In this document: in pieces, positions 8,060 through 17,643 of the stretch
How positions within the stretch are numbered: the first letter of the stretch is position 1
How the letters are laid out: every line of letters starts with the position of its first letter
From: Methanoregula sp.
GTDB taxonomy: Archaea; Halobacteriota; Methanomicrobia; Methanomicrobiales; Methanospirillaceae
Length of the DNA stretch: 59,821 nt
Assembly: GCF_023227875.1 (NCBI RefSeq)
Contig: NZ_JALOCH010000016.1
Span: 1 to 59,821 of the forward strand
Reading direction: 5' to 3'
Position numbers and translations under genes: made by a program
The notes under the pieces: generated by a model
Databases searched by the model: none
Seen by the model: the letters and a program-made list of their open reading frames with translations, nothing else
Told to the model about the DNA's origin: nothing

Positions 8060-8638
8060 CTACCCGATAATTCCCCTCTTCCGTAATTCAAAATAACATT
8101 TTGCACAGGCTTCCACATCTGCGCCGGCATTATGACTATCGGTGAATTCCTTTTGAAATAATTGTATATGCAGCTCGTTCAGGGTCGGCCACTTGTATCC
8201 ATATCCACTGGCCTTGGGAATCTTGCACCACGAGACGATCTCCCGGGGTTTCATCGTGCAGACGGTTTGTTTCTTCATAAGATTCGTTTCCAGTCTGCAC
8301 CGCACGAATTCCGTGTGGACGATCGGCAGATCGAAATCGAGATTGTGGGCGATGACTTTCGATGTCTTCTCAACATCGGCATTGAATTGCGGGAGTACTT
8401 TATGCAGTGACACACCTTCCGTCTTAGCCCGCTCTGTCGTGATGTTATGAATCCTGGCAGAGTCCATCGGGATGGTGAAGTCCGTCGGGTAAATGATGAA
8501 ACTGTTCTGGCTCTGGCGGTTGCCTTCTTTGTCGTAGAGCGACCAGGCCAGTTGGACTACTCTCGGCCATTTTTCTGTCGGGTCGGTGGCGGAGTATTTC
8601 GGGAGGCCGGTGGTTTCGGTGTCGAGGAAGAGGAGCAT
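8060..8638 (-). CDS. DnaQ-like 3'-5' exonuclease (DEDDh family)
   Basis: All motifs of a DEDDh exonuclease are present in 192 residues: D6 and E8 in LDTETTG, the ExoII Asp in HNLDFDLP (about 101-103), and H169 with D174 in HNAGADVEA. Relatives proofread, degrade single-stranded DNA or trim RNA. The protein is a bare nuclease domain without polymerase or helicase parts. It is divergent to the PD-(D/E)XK gene at 8744. Its first 54 coding bases are duplicated perfectly at 1883-1936, which marks this 5' end as a recombination or integration boundary. Confidence 0.9.
   Translation of the reverse strand: MLLFLDTETTGLPKYSATDPTEKWPRVVQLAWSLYDKEGNRQSQNSFIIYPTDFTIPMDSARIHNITTERAKTEGVSLHKVLPQFNADVEKTSKVIAHNLDFDLPIVHTEFVRCRLETNLMKKQTVCTMKPREIVSWCKIPKASGYGYKWPTLNELHIQLFQKEFTDSHNAGADVEACAKCYFELRKRGIIG
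8585..8638. repeat. 54-bp direct repeat, second copy at 1883-1936
   Basis: Perfect direct repeat ending exactly at the start codon of the exonuclease gene. The two copies bound a segment of about 6.7 kb that carries both toxin-antitoxin modules, the NYN gene and the Cas4-like nuclease. Confidence 0.85.
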
Positions 8639-8694
8639 CAGAAGTATTCTGGTGTGGGGCTATTTGGGGTTAGCGAATTGAATCGAGTTAATTA

Positions 8695-8743
8695 TCAATG
8701 AGTTAGTATATTCTCATTATTAAATTGTCAAATAGGAAATATC
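8695..8743 (+). promoter_or_regulatory. Promoter region of the Fe-S PD-(D/E)XK gene
   Basis: AT-rich sequence with a TATA-like TTAGTATATTC, flanked by an inverted AATGAG/CTCATT, and an AGGAAAT ribosome-binding-like element just before the ATG at 8744. It lies between divergent genes and may serve both. Confidence 0.4.
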
Positions 8744-10168
8744 ATGGGGCTTATCAAGGAACTCAATGGGTTTGTAGCGAATATCACTTACGATGATGCA
8801 CTATCTTCTCTTTTAAAAGGAGTGATGGACGCTCAACTTACTGAAGAGCCAGCTCCAAGGAACTATTACTATATCACTCATGTAACTAATCCGGCTCAAG
8901 CTTACTTTTCAAGAATTCATCCGGATATTAAAAAACCTCAAGAGATCGCTAGAAAACTCGCATATGGAAAACAGTTGCATAATTTTGCTGGCCTCTGGTT
9001 TAAGAATCTCCCGGATTTCTGTGCAGAAGAAGGCCTACTTGACAGTGCATGGGTAAATATTCCAGGTGTTCGGGGTAAAATTGATCACCGGCTTGGTGAT
9101 TCACTCCTTGAATTTAAAACAAAAGACACTATTCCTAATACTTCCGAGGAGATAATTTCAACTTATCCGCAGGATCTTGAACAAATTGCATTTTATTCTG
9201 TAATTCACCCATCAAGTCCAAAAAATAACTACCTTGTTTTTATGAAAAATTCAAAGCCTTATGAGATTAAAGCGTTTAAAATTGATATCAAGGACAAAGG
9301 AACGATAAAATCAATTTTACTCTCCCGAATAAATCTTCTCGATGAAGCCTTTGAAAATCAGGATCCCTCAAAGTTAGGTCGATGCCGGTACTTCGACACT
9401 GGTTGCCAGTATCACCTTCAAAGTCTCTGTTCATGTTCTGAACTTGCCCCACTAAATACGAAGCCTCTTCAAAAATCTGTGGAAATTACTTACGACGAAA
9501 ACTTCACTAAACAATTGATTAAAGTTAGGGAAGAGTCGGGAATTCCTAATGTTTTTTGTCTCACAACCAGGGATATGCTTGTTCCAAGGAAACATTACAT
9601 GGAGACCGTATCTGGCATGGAATCCCCATTCGATAACGAAGAAGTGTATGAATATAAAGCCTGTTTGTGGGCATCGGTTGGAAATCTAAAAAGGCATCAT
9701 GGAATTGATTTGGATAAAGCTGAGAGACAATCGGTAGCTGAATCATTGCGCGATCCTCGAGCCCGAATTGGATTCCGCTGGTTAAAAATAAAAAGTTCTG
9801 TACATCGTGATGGGGAAATCGTACCCTATATCGAAAATGTCAGCATGAGAGATGAAATGAAATACACAAAGCCATCTCAGTACCATCTGGCAGAATTAGG
9901 AATAATTTGTGCACTTCACGGAAAGAATAAAGGACTGATAATCAGAGTTTTTCCAAAATTAAACAAGCTCGTTCTTGTTTACCAAATAACTTATAAAAAT
10001 CAAGAGGAGATGTACCGAAAAGTAAAATCAATGATTGATCTCACGGAGAAATCTGAAGAAAATGAAGAGATATTAGCTTTGCCTCCATGCCCACCATTTA
10101 TGAATGATAATGGAAAATGCCCATTAATGGCACAGTGTAATATCAAAGGTGTAAAGGGCTGCAGATAA
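8744..10168 (+). CDS. PD-(D/E)XK nuclease-like protein with two cysteine clusters
   Basis: In this 474-residue protein D114, E123 and K125 (GKIDHRLGDSLLEFKTK) form a PD-(D/E)XK site, and DLEQIAFYSV downstream fits the Q-x-x-x-Y motif of RecB/Cas4 nucleases. Cysteines C214, C221, C229 and C231 follow the core. A second set of four sits at the extreme C-terminus (CPPFMNDNGKCPLMAQC...GC). Either could hold an Fe-S cluster or Zn. The middle part (about 250-440) matches nothing I recognise. The gene is AT-rich compared with the fdh region, as is the TerB_N gene 25 bp downstream, so the two look like one transferred unit. Probable role: DNA processing in the adjoining defence/repair island. Confidence 0.7.
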   Translation: MGLIKELNGFVANITYDDALSSLLKGVMDAQLTEEPAPRNYYYITHVTNPAQAYFSRIHPDIKKPQEIARKLAYGKQLHNFAGLWFKNLPDFCAEEGLLDSAWVNIPGVRGKIDHRLGDSLLEFKTKDTIPNTSEEIISTYPQDLEQIAFYSVIHPSSPKNNYLVFMKNSKPYEIKAFKIDIKDKGTIKSILLSRINLLDEAFENQDPSKLGRCRYFDTGCQYHLQSLCSCSELAPLNTKPLQKSVEITYDENFTKQLIKVREESGIPNVFCLTTRDMLVPRKHYMETVSGMESPFDNEEVYEYKACLWASVGNLKRHHGIDLDKAERQSVAESLRDPRARIGFRWLKIKSSVHRDGEIVPYIENVSMRDEMKYTKPSQYHLAELGIICALHGKNKGLIIRVFPKLNKLVLVYQITYKNQEEMYRKVKSMIDLTEKSEENEEILALPPCPPFMNDNGKCPLMAQCNIKGVKGCR

Positions 10169-10193
10169 TTTCGTTGTTATTGAGGAAGAGCTA

Positions 10194-11966
10194 ATGGGAA
10201 TATTTGACTTTTTCAAGAGAAAAGAACCGAACGTTGAAAATAATAATCAAATTCTCCTGATAAACAAGATAAATAATCAACAAAATCCATCACAATCACT
10301 TGTCCCGTTTTTAGGTAAATTTCTCATTCCTGAAAATATTCGCCAATTACTGTGGTTTGGGGACGGGAAATATAAAAATTACAGCCCAGAGAATGATCAA
10401 AAAATATTATTTGAAAATGAGTTGTTCCGGGTAACTTTTTCTTTTCAAACCGAACCCAGTTTAATTTTCACTGGATTGCCAGTTGATTATAATACAAATG
10501 CAGATAACGTCGAGAAGTTAGGTTACTATCCATCTTATGGACAACTCAATCCCAGACAGCGATTTATTTACCTTAAGTGGCTCTGTGATATCACGAAACC
10601 GGTGGATATCGGGTACGTTTTTATCTATTATTATGGATTGGAACGACATTTAGTCTCAGGAAAGTATTCTGATGCAGTAAATACAATTTTAACTCTTCGT
10701 CAACATCACAAACATCCCTCGTTTCTTTCATATTCTGCAAATGCGCTCGTATTGTCAGCCATATTGTATAAGGATAAAGACACGCTGATCAAAGTTTTGG
10801 ATCTCATTGACGATATCAGTTATTGTAGTAATGTTAGTATCCTTGGAAAATTCTTGATGCATTTGGATTTGACAGCAGGTGAAATTATCTCAATTAGTAC
10901 AGTGGTTGGTTTCACCAATAAAAAATACATCAAAGATTACCCGGATCTTTTCCAGAAAACACTTGAATCAAACCTGATGAAGGAATTCGGAAAAAATTCA
11001 TACCCAATCTATCAATTAAAAATGCAATACCCTTCGCAACATATCATGTCATTTGCGAATATTTCTTTTGATCAGGATATCCGTTCTCCAATATTACCTG
11101 ATCTGATGCACAGTCCCGAATTTTCATCATCAATTCATACTCTCTTAACAACAACACATAGTGATGTGAAACAATCCCTTATGGAAATGCGGAAGTCGGG
11201 ATCAGCCCCGCAACCAAAATCTGCTGAACCAGACAATGCAGGTCCGAAACCCGAATGTCCATATTGTCATAATTTGTTAGACAAAATACCCCCATCAAAG
11301 AAAAAATGCCCATCGTGTAATAAAATAATTATTGTTCGAACTGATCCTGTGGAGAAAAAGAAAATTTTGTTACGGGAGGATCAGATTGAAGAGTTTGAAA
11401 AGAGATTGCAGGAGATCCGAAATCATAAAACCATCCAACGAATTCTCTCTTATCTTAATGCTGATTCAACACAATTCGATCAGACAAAAGAAAATCTAAA
11501 ATTAAAATCCGGTAAGGAGCCAACGGACAATGAAGTCGTATTGAAAATAATTAATCAAATCGGATATCGTCACTTTAAAAATCTCGATATGGGTTTATTT
11601 AGAAATACAATTCTTTACAGAGGAGATGTTTTCAAATCTTCCGGGGATTTACATAATGCCTTAATCTCATATCTCGAATTATGTTACATTGACCTGAACG
11701 GCCCTAATAACTGCGGGAGTTCAAAGAATTATCCCGAAATATTAAAAGAATATCCTCCATTTAATCCCAATAATTCTGTCGATGCGTTTCTCGCTCCTGG
11801 GATTTTAGATTATATTAACAAGATATCTGAGGAGTTGAATCTCACAAAAGATCAAGTCAAAGAATTATTTTTTACCCACAATTTGAAAGTAGAAACGGCT
11901 AGGAAATTACCCCTTTCCGTTCAGGATGCATGGGTCAAACTAGAATCCGCAATTCTCCTTGAATAA
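10194..11966 (+). CDS. TerB_N-domain protein with internal zinc ribbon
   Basis: Residues about 100-185 match the TerB_N pattern: LGYYPSYGQLNPRQRFIYLKWL, a YVFIYYYGLERHL helix, and a segment with LRQHH and SFLSYSANAL. A zinc ribbon of the CPYC...CPSC type lies at about residues 353-372, followed by a charged coiled region and a helical C-terminal part. TerB_N proteins occur with helicases and nucleases in stress and phage-defence loci, where their role is unknown. The gene begins 25 bp after the Fe-S nuclease-like gene with the same codon bias, so they are probably cotranscribed. It converges on the minus-strand sbcDC-addBA-AAA_13 operon, with 48 bp between the ends. Confidence 0.75.
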   Translation: MGIFDFFKRKEPNVENNNQILLINKINNQQNPSQSLVPFLGKFLIPENIRQLLWFGDGKYKNYSPENDQKILFENELFRVTFSFQTEPSLIFTGLPVDYNTNADNVEKLGYYPSYGQLNPRQRFIYLKWLCDITKPVDIGYVFIYYYGLERHLVSGKYSDAVNTILTLRQHHKHPSFLSYSANALVLSAILYKDKDTLIKVLDLIDDISYCSNVSILGKFLMHLDLTAGEIISISTVVGFTNKKYIKDYPDLFQKTLESNLMKEFGKNSYPIYQLKMQYPSQHIMSFANISFDQDIRSPILPDLMHSPEFSSSIHTLLTTTHSDVKQSLMEMRKSGSAPQPKSAEPDNAGPKPECPYCHNLLDKIPPSKKKCPSCNKIIIVRTDPVEKKKILLREDQIEEFEKRLQEIRNHKTIQRILSYLNADSTQFDQTKENLKLKSGKEPTDNEVVLKIINQIGYRHFKNLDMGLFRNTILYRGDVFKSSGDLHNALISYLELCYIDLNGPNNCGSSKNYPEILKEYPPFNPNNSVDAFLAPGILDYINKISEELNLTKDQVKELFFTHNLKVETARKLPLSVQDAWVKLESAILLE

Positions 11967-12014
11967 TTTTTACATATCCTAATACAAAAAAGGGGATGGG
12001 ATTAATATCACATC

Positions 12015-14246
12015 TTAATTTACGATTAACATCATCTCATTATAATGACGTTCATCATCGATTTTCATCAATTCTAAAATATCATTCAATACTTGAGGGG
12101 TTTCATCCAAGTATGATAAATCTCCCTCTGTATCTGCACGAATATGATCACTATGAGAATTTGCATCAGTATATCGCATAATTCGAGTTTTTTTCTCTTT
12201 ACTAATTTTTGATTTTTCAAATTGATTCCCAAAATTCCCAACTTGGGTTGGATACCTAAAAGCAAAAAAGGATTCTAGCAACCTTCGCGAGATGTTAGGG
12301 AGAAGATAATAATTCTTTAATTCCTGTTTTGGTGAAATTGCATGATAATGAACGAGACTAAATAGGTAATGATATTCTGAAGTATATTTTTTCAGGAGAT
12401 CGTCAAGGGGATGAAGCTCGGCTATTCTGCAATTATCGACAAAAGTATTTTTTATCATATACATACTGGATTTCTCAGATCTTGATTTGTGTGTCAACAA
12501 CCAATTTTTTACTTCCTTAAAGAAGGAATAGTTGTGAGTGAGAACGATTAGTTGTTGAGCACATTCTGTCCGATTTTTTAGAAAACTAAAAGCATTGTAT
12601 AAGGAATTTGAATCAAGACTTGAAATGGGATCGTCGATAATGATTGTACTATTTTCAAAATCAAAATCTTTGTCACGGAGAGTTTTTAGGAAGTATATGA
12701 AAGAAACAGCCGTTTTCTCCCCTTCACTCAATGCTTCCGCAACCACTCCATTTCGCAATATCTGATATCCTTCACCTTCGAGATCAAATCTGATTTCCTC
12801 GTGACCGAGATAATTTCTGAGGTCTGTATTGATTTCCTCGGCAGGAGTACGATGTTCAATAATTTTCTTTTCTAACTCAACAATTTGATTAGTAGTTGAA
12901 CTGTATTGCACCTTATTTTTTTGATCTTCTTCTCTAGTAGTTTCAAGGGTTATCAACATCTCAAAATAGTCGTCCAGTCTTTCTGCCACAAGATGGTCTT
13001 CGAGTGTTTGTCTGGCATTCAGTATTGCAGTAGTAAAATTTTCAGTCTTGGAATTGTGCATATTGATTATAGAATTAATCTCTTCAATAGTATCAGAGAG
13101 TTTAATTGCGGGAAGTGGGTATTGCATCTCCATTCGAACAAACGGATTCTTTCTTTTTTCATCAAGATCATTAATTAATGAATCAATGAATGTGGTATAA
13201 TCGGAGAGTTCTTGTGTCAATTTTTGTTTATTCTTTTCAAAATCTGATGTTATTTCATCATAGAAATCAGATTTACTTGGCAACAGAATTGTCGAGTTCT
13301 GCTTTATTAATGTAAATTTGGAAATTAATTGATCAATCTTCTGGAGAAATTTCTCATATTCATCATTGAAATGACCGTCCAATTGTTCAATGAGATCCGA
13401 GGGCAATTCCCGTTCGCAGAAAGGACACGCCTCAAGATTCTTGTCTTTAATTATCAATAAACCCTGAGCAACCCAGGTATTTAATTTACTATCTCGGTTC
13501 AATCGTTCGATAACTTTTGCGGTGACCGTCGTTGTTAAAATAATTCTTGATTCCGATTCTAAATCAGTTAATCGGGGGATATCTAATCGTATTGAAGAAA
13601 TTTTTTCTCTTGATTTCGAATTTGTGATCAATTTCAATTTATCAACATCATCGGGTGGTAAAATCTTTTTACTGAAGTCTTCTTTCTCCAAAAGACTGCA
13701 TCGCGTTTTGAAGTTACTTTTATCGTAATTATTATACTTATTTTCTCCAGCAGAATGCAGGAAATCTTTAATTTCTTTTGCTTTTGTCGAACAATATTTT
13801 TCAATTCTCTGTGATTGTTGACTTAAAGCGATCTCATCTTTCTCAATAGTGTCAAAAAGTTTGTATTGTTGTTTTTTCAATGATTCCAGAGTTTTTTTAG
13901 TTGCAATATCTTCACGACCCAGATAAAAGATTGGTGAAATTTCTCCCGTCGCTGTGAAAATATTTTCTTTCACGAAATCCTGATTGAAAACTTTTAGACT
14001 TAATGTTACTTCAGAAATATTCTTTTCGGTTATGGTTCCGTTTTCAGTAACGATATTGAACGCTCCACAATCGGGAGACATTTCGCATAGTTCAATTTGA
14101 CGTAAAAAATTTGAAAGGGTGGTTTTTCCAGATCCATTCCAACCGTAAATTAAATTGTATTTGTTGAAGTCATCCAAATTTTTATTATTCCATACAAAAT
14201 TTTGAAAAATATGGAAGCTTTGGATGGATTTTATTCGTTTAATCAT
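12015..14246 (-). CDS. RloC/PrrC-like AAA_13 ATPase with zinc hook
   Basis: From ATG 14246 the protein has 743 residues and starts MIKRIKS, as is normal for the AAA_13 family; an upstream TTG at 14318 abuts addA but is less likely. Walker A is GWNGSGKTT (35-43), followed by long coiled coils interrupted by a CPFC hook (274-277). The signature LSEGEKT (about 506-512), Walker B STIIIDDPISSLDS and the H-loop THN complete a Rad50-like ATPase. The C-terminal part carries R654-x3-E658 and H698 (ANSHSDH), a spacing comparable to the R-E-H anticodon-nuclease triad of PrrC and RloC. Fifth gene of the sbcDC-addBA run, 72 bp after addA and markedly AT-rich. tRNase activity is inferred, not shown. Confidence 0.75.
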   Translation of the reverse strand: MIKRIKSIQSFHIFQNFVWNNKNLDDFNKYNLIYGWNGSGKTTLSNFLRQIELCEMSPDCGAFNIVTENGTITEKNISEVTLSLKVFNQDFVKENIFTATGEISPIFYLGREDIATKKTLESLKKQQYKLFDTIEKDEIALSQQSQRIEKYCSTKAKEIKDFLHSAGENKYNNYDKSNFKTRCSLLEKEDFSKKILPPDDVDKLKLITNSKSREKISSIRLDIPRLTDLESESRIILTTTVTAKVIERLNRDSKLNTWVAQGLLIIKDKNLEACPFCERELPSDLIEQLDGHFNDEYEKFLQKIDQLISKFTLIKQNSTILLPSKSDFYDEITSDFEKNKQKLTQELSDYTTFIDSLINDLDEKRKNPFVRMEMQYPLPAIKLSDTIEEINSIINMHNSKTENFTTAILNARQTLEDHLVAERLDDYFEMLITLETTREEDQKNKVQYSSTTNQIVELEKKIIEHRTPAEEINTDLRNYLGHEEIRFDLEGEGYQILRNGVVAEALSEGEKTAVSFIYFLKTLRDKDFDFENSTIIIDDPISSLDSNSLYNAFSFLKNRTECAQQLIVLTHNYSFFKEVKNWLLTHKSRSEKSSMYMIKNTFVDNCRIAELHPLDDLLKKYTSEYHYLFSLVHYHAISPKQELKNYYLLPNISRRLLESFFAFRYPTQVGNFGNQFEKSKISKEKKTRIMRYTDANSHSDHIRADTEGDLSYLDETPQVLNDILELMKIDDERHYNEMMLIVN

Positions 14247-14318
14247 TATTTTCTCAAAATTACTTATTGTGACTGGATACCTTAATATTTCCCAATTTAT
14301 CTTACAGGATTCAATCAA

Positions 14319-17300
14319 TCACTCATTTTTTGTTAGCGAAAATTTCCCAGTCTCCGTAAAATATAAGGCCCCTACAACATTCCCCCCAACGATCTGTTGA
14401 CCCGCCACAACATAAATCACAATCGAATTCTCGTATTTTTTTGTGAATACAGCATATTCCTCCGGTAGAACTGCCTCGCTCTTGTAATCGATCACAACCC
14501 AGCTCCCATCATCCATCTCACACAGCCGGTCAATCTTCCCCGTCACCGGCCGCCCGTCAATCATAACAACAAACGGTACCTCACAATAAGACCGCTTCAC
14601 CCGCTTCATCAGATCCGAATTTAAAAACGCCATCAGGATCTCCTCGCACTGCCGGACATGCTCCTCCGAGTACTCGCCATATTCCCGGAGAACCGTTGCA
14701 GCATCCCGGCCCCGCAGCACCTCATGAATGATCGTGCCCTTCTTCGTCCCTTCAACGTCCGGTAAATACTTCGATACAACCTTCTCCCGGATCGTTACCG
14801 GCTCCGTCTCGCTCGCCTTCTCTAAATCAGAAACCGAGATTGGCTTCACGATCTCCGGTCCGACAGAATATTCCTGTGGAGTCCAGGTCCCAACCTTCCC
14901 CGCACATTCCACCGGCACAACAACCAGCGAAGGTTCGACCCGCCCGGTCTCGGCCGCGATCGATTCCGGATCTGAGACAATCGCAAGCCGAAGACCATCC
15001 GGCAACACAAGTCCCCCGGTCGCAATCGCATCCCCGGTCACGCCAAGCGCAGTGAAGATCCACTCAATCCGGGACCGGGCGAGATCGTATGACAACCCAA
15101 CACCTTCCGGCATCGTCCCGCTCATGAACAGATGATCCCTCGCCCGGGTCAGAGCCACGTACAATAAACGCTTCCGCTCGGCCCGTTCCTTCTGCCGCTG
15201 CTGTTCACGCAGAGTCAAAAGAACAGCACTCTCGGTCATCTCGTAATTGTCATCCGGGTTCGGGACCTTCACGCCAACCATGAGGGGATTGTCACCGATC
15301 ATGATCGGGGGGAATTTCTCACGGAAGCCATTACCCATATCCGGCACGAAGACAATGGGGAACTCCAGGCCCTTGGCCGCATGAACCGTCATGATGTTGA
15401 CGGCATTCTCCGCAAGGGTATCGAGTGGCGCCTCACCCTCCCGTTCGTCCTCGTCCATTGCCATCCGGAGATCAGCTGTGAAGTCCGCGAGTGCGTATCC
15501 TTTCGGATCCTCTTCGCGAACACGGGCCATCGCAACAAGTTTCTCGATGTTGGCAAGGATCTGTTCGCCGGCCGGGAGCGCTGCATACACAGTGTAGACC
15601 CCGGACTCAGCAAGAATCCTGCGGAGCAATGCGACCAGCCCAACATGACCGGCGTACTGTTGCCACGAGATTAGAAGATTGCGTGCGTGTGATGCAGTCC
15701 CGGGCCCGGTCTTCTCCGCGTAAACTCCAAGCTTGTCCCAGAAAGTAATCCCGCGTTCCTGCGCAATGCGGAAGAGTTCCGTATCCGGAAGGCCGAAGTA
15801 CGGGGACCGCAGGATACCGGCAAGGCTGACATTGTCGTGCCGGTGTTCAAGGAACGAGAGGATGTTGCAGAGATCGTATACTTCCTGCCGGTGGTAGAAA
15901 CCGGTCCCCCCGTGGACATAGAAGGGGATCCCATACTCGCCCAAAGCTGAAAGGTAGTAGGAAAGATTGGTCCGCGCTTCAAGCAGGATCGCGATATCCC
16001 CGTACCGGGCCGGGCGTTCGATAAACGTATGATCCGGCTGCTCTTCGTACACAAAAAGCGGCTGCACATTGACGATAGTGTAGATCCGTCTCGCCACAAT
16101 ATCGGCCTCGTTCCGTTTCGTGCTGGCTGCATCATTACCTTTTGGAGGCAGGAGCAGCTCAACCGAGCCGTGATGATCAAAACGGCCCTGGGATATTTTC
16201 ACCGGCTCGTACCCGAACTCCCACGGTTTCTCAGCCGAGGCCAGCAGCCGGGAGAAGATGAGATTCGAAAGACCGATCACTTCCTTCGTGCTCCGGAAGC
16301 TGATGTCGAGGTCTACCACCCGGCCCTTGCAGCCTGCAGTGATAATCTCCTGCGCCTCCTTGAACCGGGTCACGTCCGCGTCGCGGAAGAGATAGATTGA
16401 CTGCTTGGGATCGCCGACAATGAAGAGACAATCCGTTTTCGGGGACGGCATCCCGATGATGGCGAGGATGATATCGAACTGCGACAGGTCTGTGTCCTGG
16501 AACTCATCAACAAGGATATACCGGAACCGGGGCATGAAGTGTTTTGTCACAAGTCCGCTCTGTTCAAGGAATAATTTCCGTGCATGGAGTATCAGGTCGG
16601 AGAAGTCGAGTCCGCCGAGTATTGCCTTCCCGCTGCCGACAAGCTCTGCATACCGGGAAAAGACAAGGGACAACGACTTCAGAAACTCTATCGATCCGGT
16701 GATGACCGGATCAGATGCGTTAACCGTCATCCGGAACAGGGAGTATTTCCGATCCAGGATCTCTGAAAGATCTTTCCGGGATTGTTTGAACTCATCGAGA
16801 TCATCAGGCTTCCAGACCTTCTTGCTCCCGACATTGCCGGGTTTCTTCCTGGCAAGTTCGAGCGCTGCCTGACAGAATTCCCGTGAGTCTGCGGGTTTTT
16901 CAAGCACATAGAGCAGCGGCCGGATCTCATGAAGGAATACAGCCGCCTTGTCATTCACCCTGTCATATATGGATGCAAGATCGAGCAGTGTGTGGATTCG
17001 GGATGAGAACGAAGGATCCTTCCGCAGCAATGCAATCTCTTCATCGCGGAATTTTTCAACCTCGATCTTCCAGACATCGAGCACAAGGTTCTCATCTTTA
17101 CCAAGAGCTGTGAAGAAACTGGCATATCGTTCCCGTTTTCCGTACATTGCAGAGAGTATCGTCTTCAGGTTGTACTGATCGGTGATGGAGAGTACATGGA
17201 CTAGCGCGTCATTGACCGGTCCCTCCTGCCGGGTATGGATCAGGTTCTCGTATGCTATGCTGTGGATGCGGGAGACCTGTTGTTCATCCAGAACAGCAAA

Positions 17301-17642
17301 GCCGGGTTCCAGGCCAGCCTCAATCGGGAACTCCCGTAGCACCTGCGCACAAAATGAATGGAAGGTCTGGACCGGCGCGATCATAAAATCTTCCGCAGCC
17401 CTCTCCCACTGCGGGCCTTCCTGTTTGAGAATCTCGGTCCGGATCCTCTCCTTCATCTCAGCTGCTGCCTTATCGGTAAACGTGAGGGTAAGGATCTGCG
17501 GCACGCTCACTCCCTGTGTTTTCAGGAGGTCGATGTATTTCTGGACAAGGACGTAGGTTTTACCGGTTCCGGCACCGGCTGTTACCACCATGCTCTTGTC
17601 ATGCAGGGTAATTGCCTCACCCTGTCGGGGTGTCGCGCCCAT
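14319..17642 (-). CDS. addA: AddA-like UvrD-family helicase-nuclease
   Basis: This 1107-residue protein has the SF1A helicase motifs: Walker A TAGAGTGKT (about 22-30), DEFQDTD (motif II, about 385), a GDPKQSIYLFR motif III and the late VALTRARDHLF motif. The C-terminal RecB-type nuclease domain has D1038 (GKIDRL) and D1052-Y-K1054. The usual QLxxY helix reads ENSIVIY, so the normally conserved Gln is missing. AddA pairs with AddB to unwind and resect double-strand ends. The ATG lies 1 bp after the addB stop, implying translational coupling. AddAB is a bacterial-type complex, so lateral origin is likely. Confidence 0.88.
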   Translation of the reverse strand: MGATPRQGEAITLHDKSMVVTAGAGTGKTYVLVQKYIDLLKTQGVSVPQILTLTFTDKAAAEMKERIRTEILKQEGPQWERAAEDFMIAPVQTFHSFCAQVLREFPIEAGLEPGFAVLDEQQVSRIHSIAYENLIHTRQEGPVNDALVHVLSITDQYNLKTILSAMYGKRERYASFFTALGKDENLVLDVWKIEVEKFRDEEIALLRKDPSFSSRIHTLLDLASIYDRVNDKAAVFLHEIRPLLYVLEKPADSREFCQAALELARKKPGNVGSKKVWKPDDLDEFKQSRKDLSEILDRKYSLFRMTVNASDPVITGSIEFLKSLSLVFSRYAELVGSGKAILGGLDFSDLILHARKLFLEQSGLVTKHFMPRFRYILVDEFQDTDLSQFDIILAIIGMPSPKTDCLFIVGDPKQSIYLFRDADVTRFKEAQEIITAGCKGRVVDLDISFRSTKEVIGLSNLIFSRLLASAEKPWEFGYEPVKISQGRFDHHGSVELLLPPKGNDAASTKRNEADIVARRIYTIVNVQPLFVYEEQPDHTFIERPARYGDIAILLEARTNLSYYLSALGEYGIPFYVHGGTGFYHRQEVYDLCNILSFLEHRHDNVSLAGILRSPYFGLPDTELFRIAQERGITFWDKLGVYAEKTGPGTASHARNLLISWQQYAGHVGLVALLRRILAESGVYTVYAALPAGEQILANIEKLVAMARVREEDPKGYALADFTADLRMAMDEDEREGEAPLDTLAENAVNIMTVHAAKGLEFPIVFVPDMGNGFREKFPPIMIGDNPLMVGVKVPNPDDNYEMTESAVLLTLREQQRQKERAERKRLLYVALTRARDHLFMSGTMPEGVGLSYDLARSRIEWIFTALGVTGDAIATGGLVLPDGLRLAIVSDPESIAAETGRVEPSLVVVPVECAGKVGTWTPQEYSVGPEIVKPISVSDLEKASETEPVTIREKVVSKYLPDVEGTKKGTIIHEVLRGRDAATVLREYGEYSEEHVRQCEEILMAFLNSDLMKRVKRSYCEVPFVVMIDGRPVTGKIDRLCEMDDGSWVVIDYKSEAVLPEEYAVFTKKYENSIVIYVVAGQQIVGGNVVGALYFTETGKFSLTKNE

Positions 17643-17643
17643 A

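Noticed and set aside
12015..14318. Start of the AAA_13 gene at TTG 14318 (767 residues)
   Set aside because: The family begins with MIKxIKS directly before the ATPase core; ATG 14246 gives exactly that.
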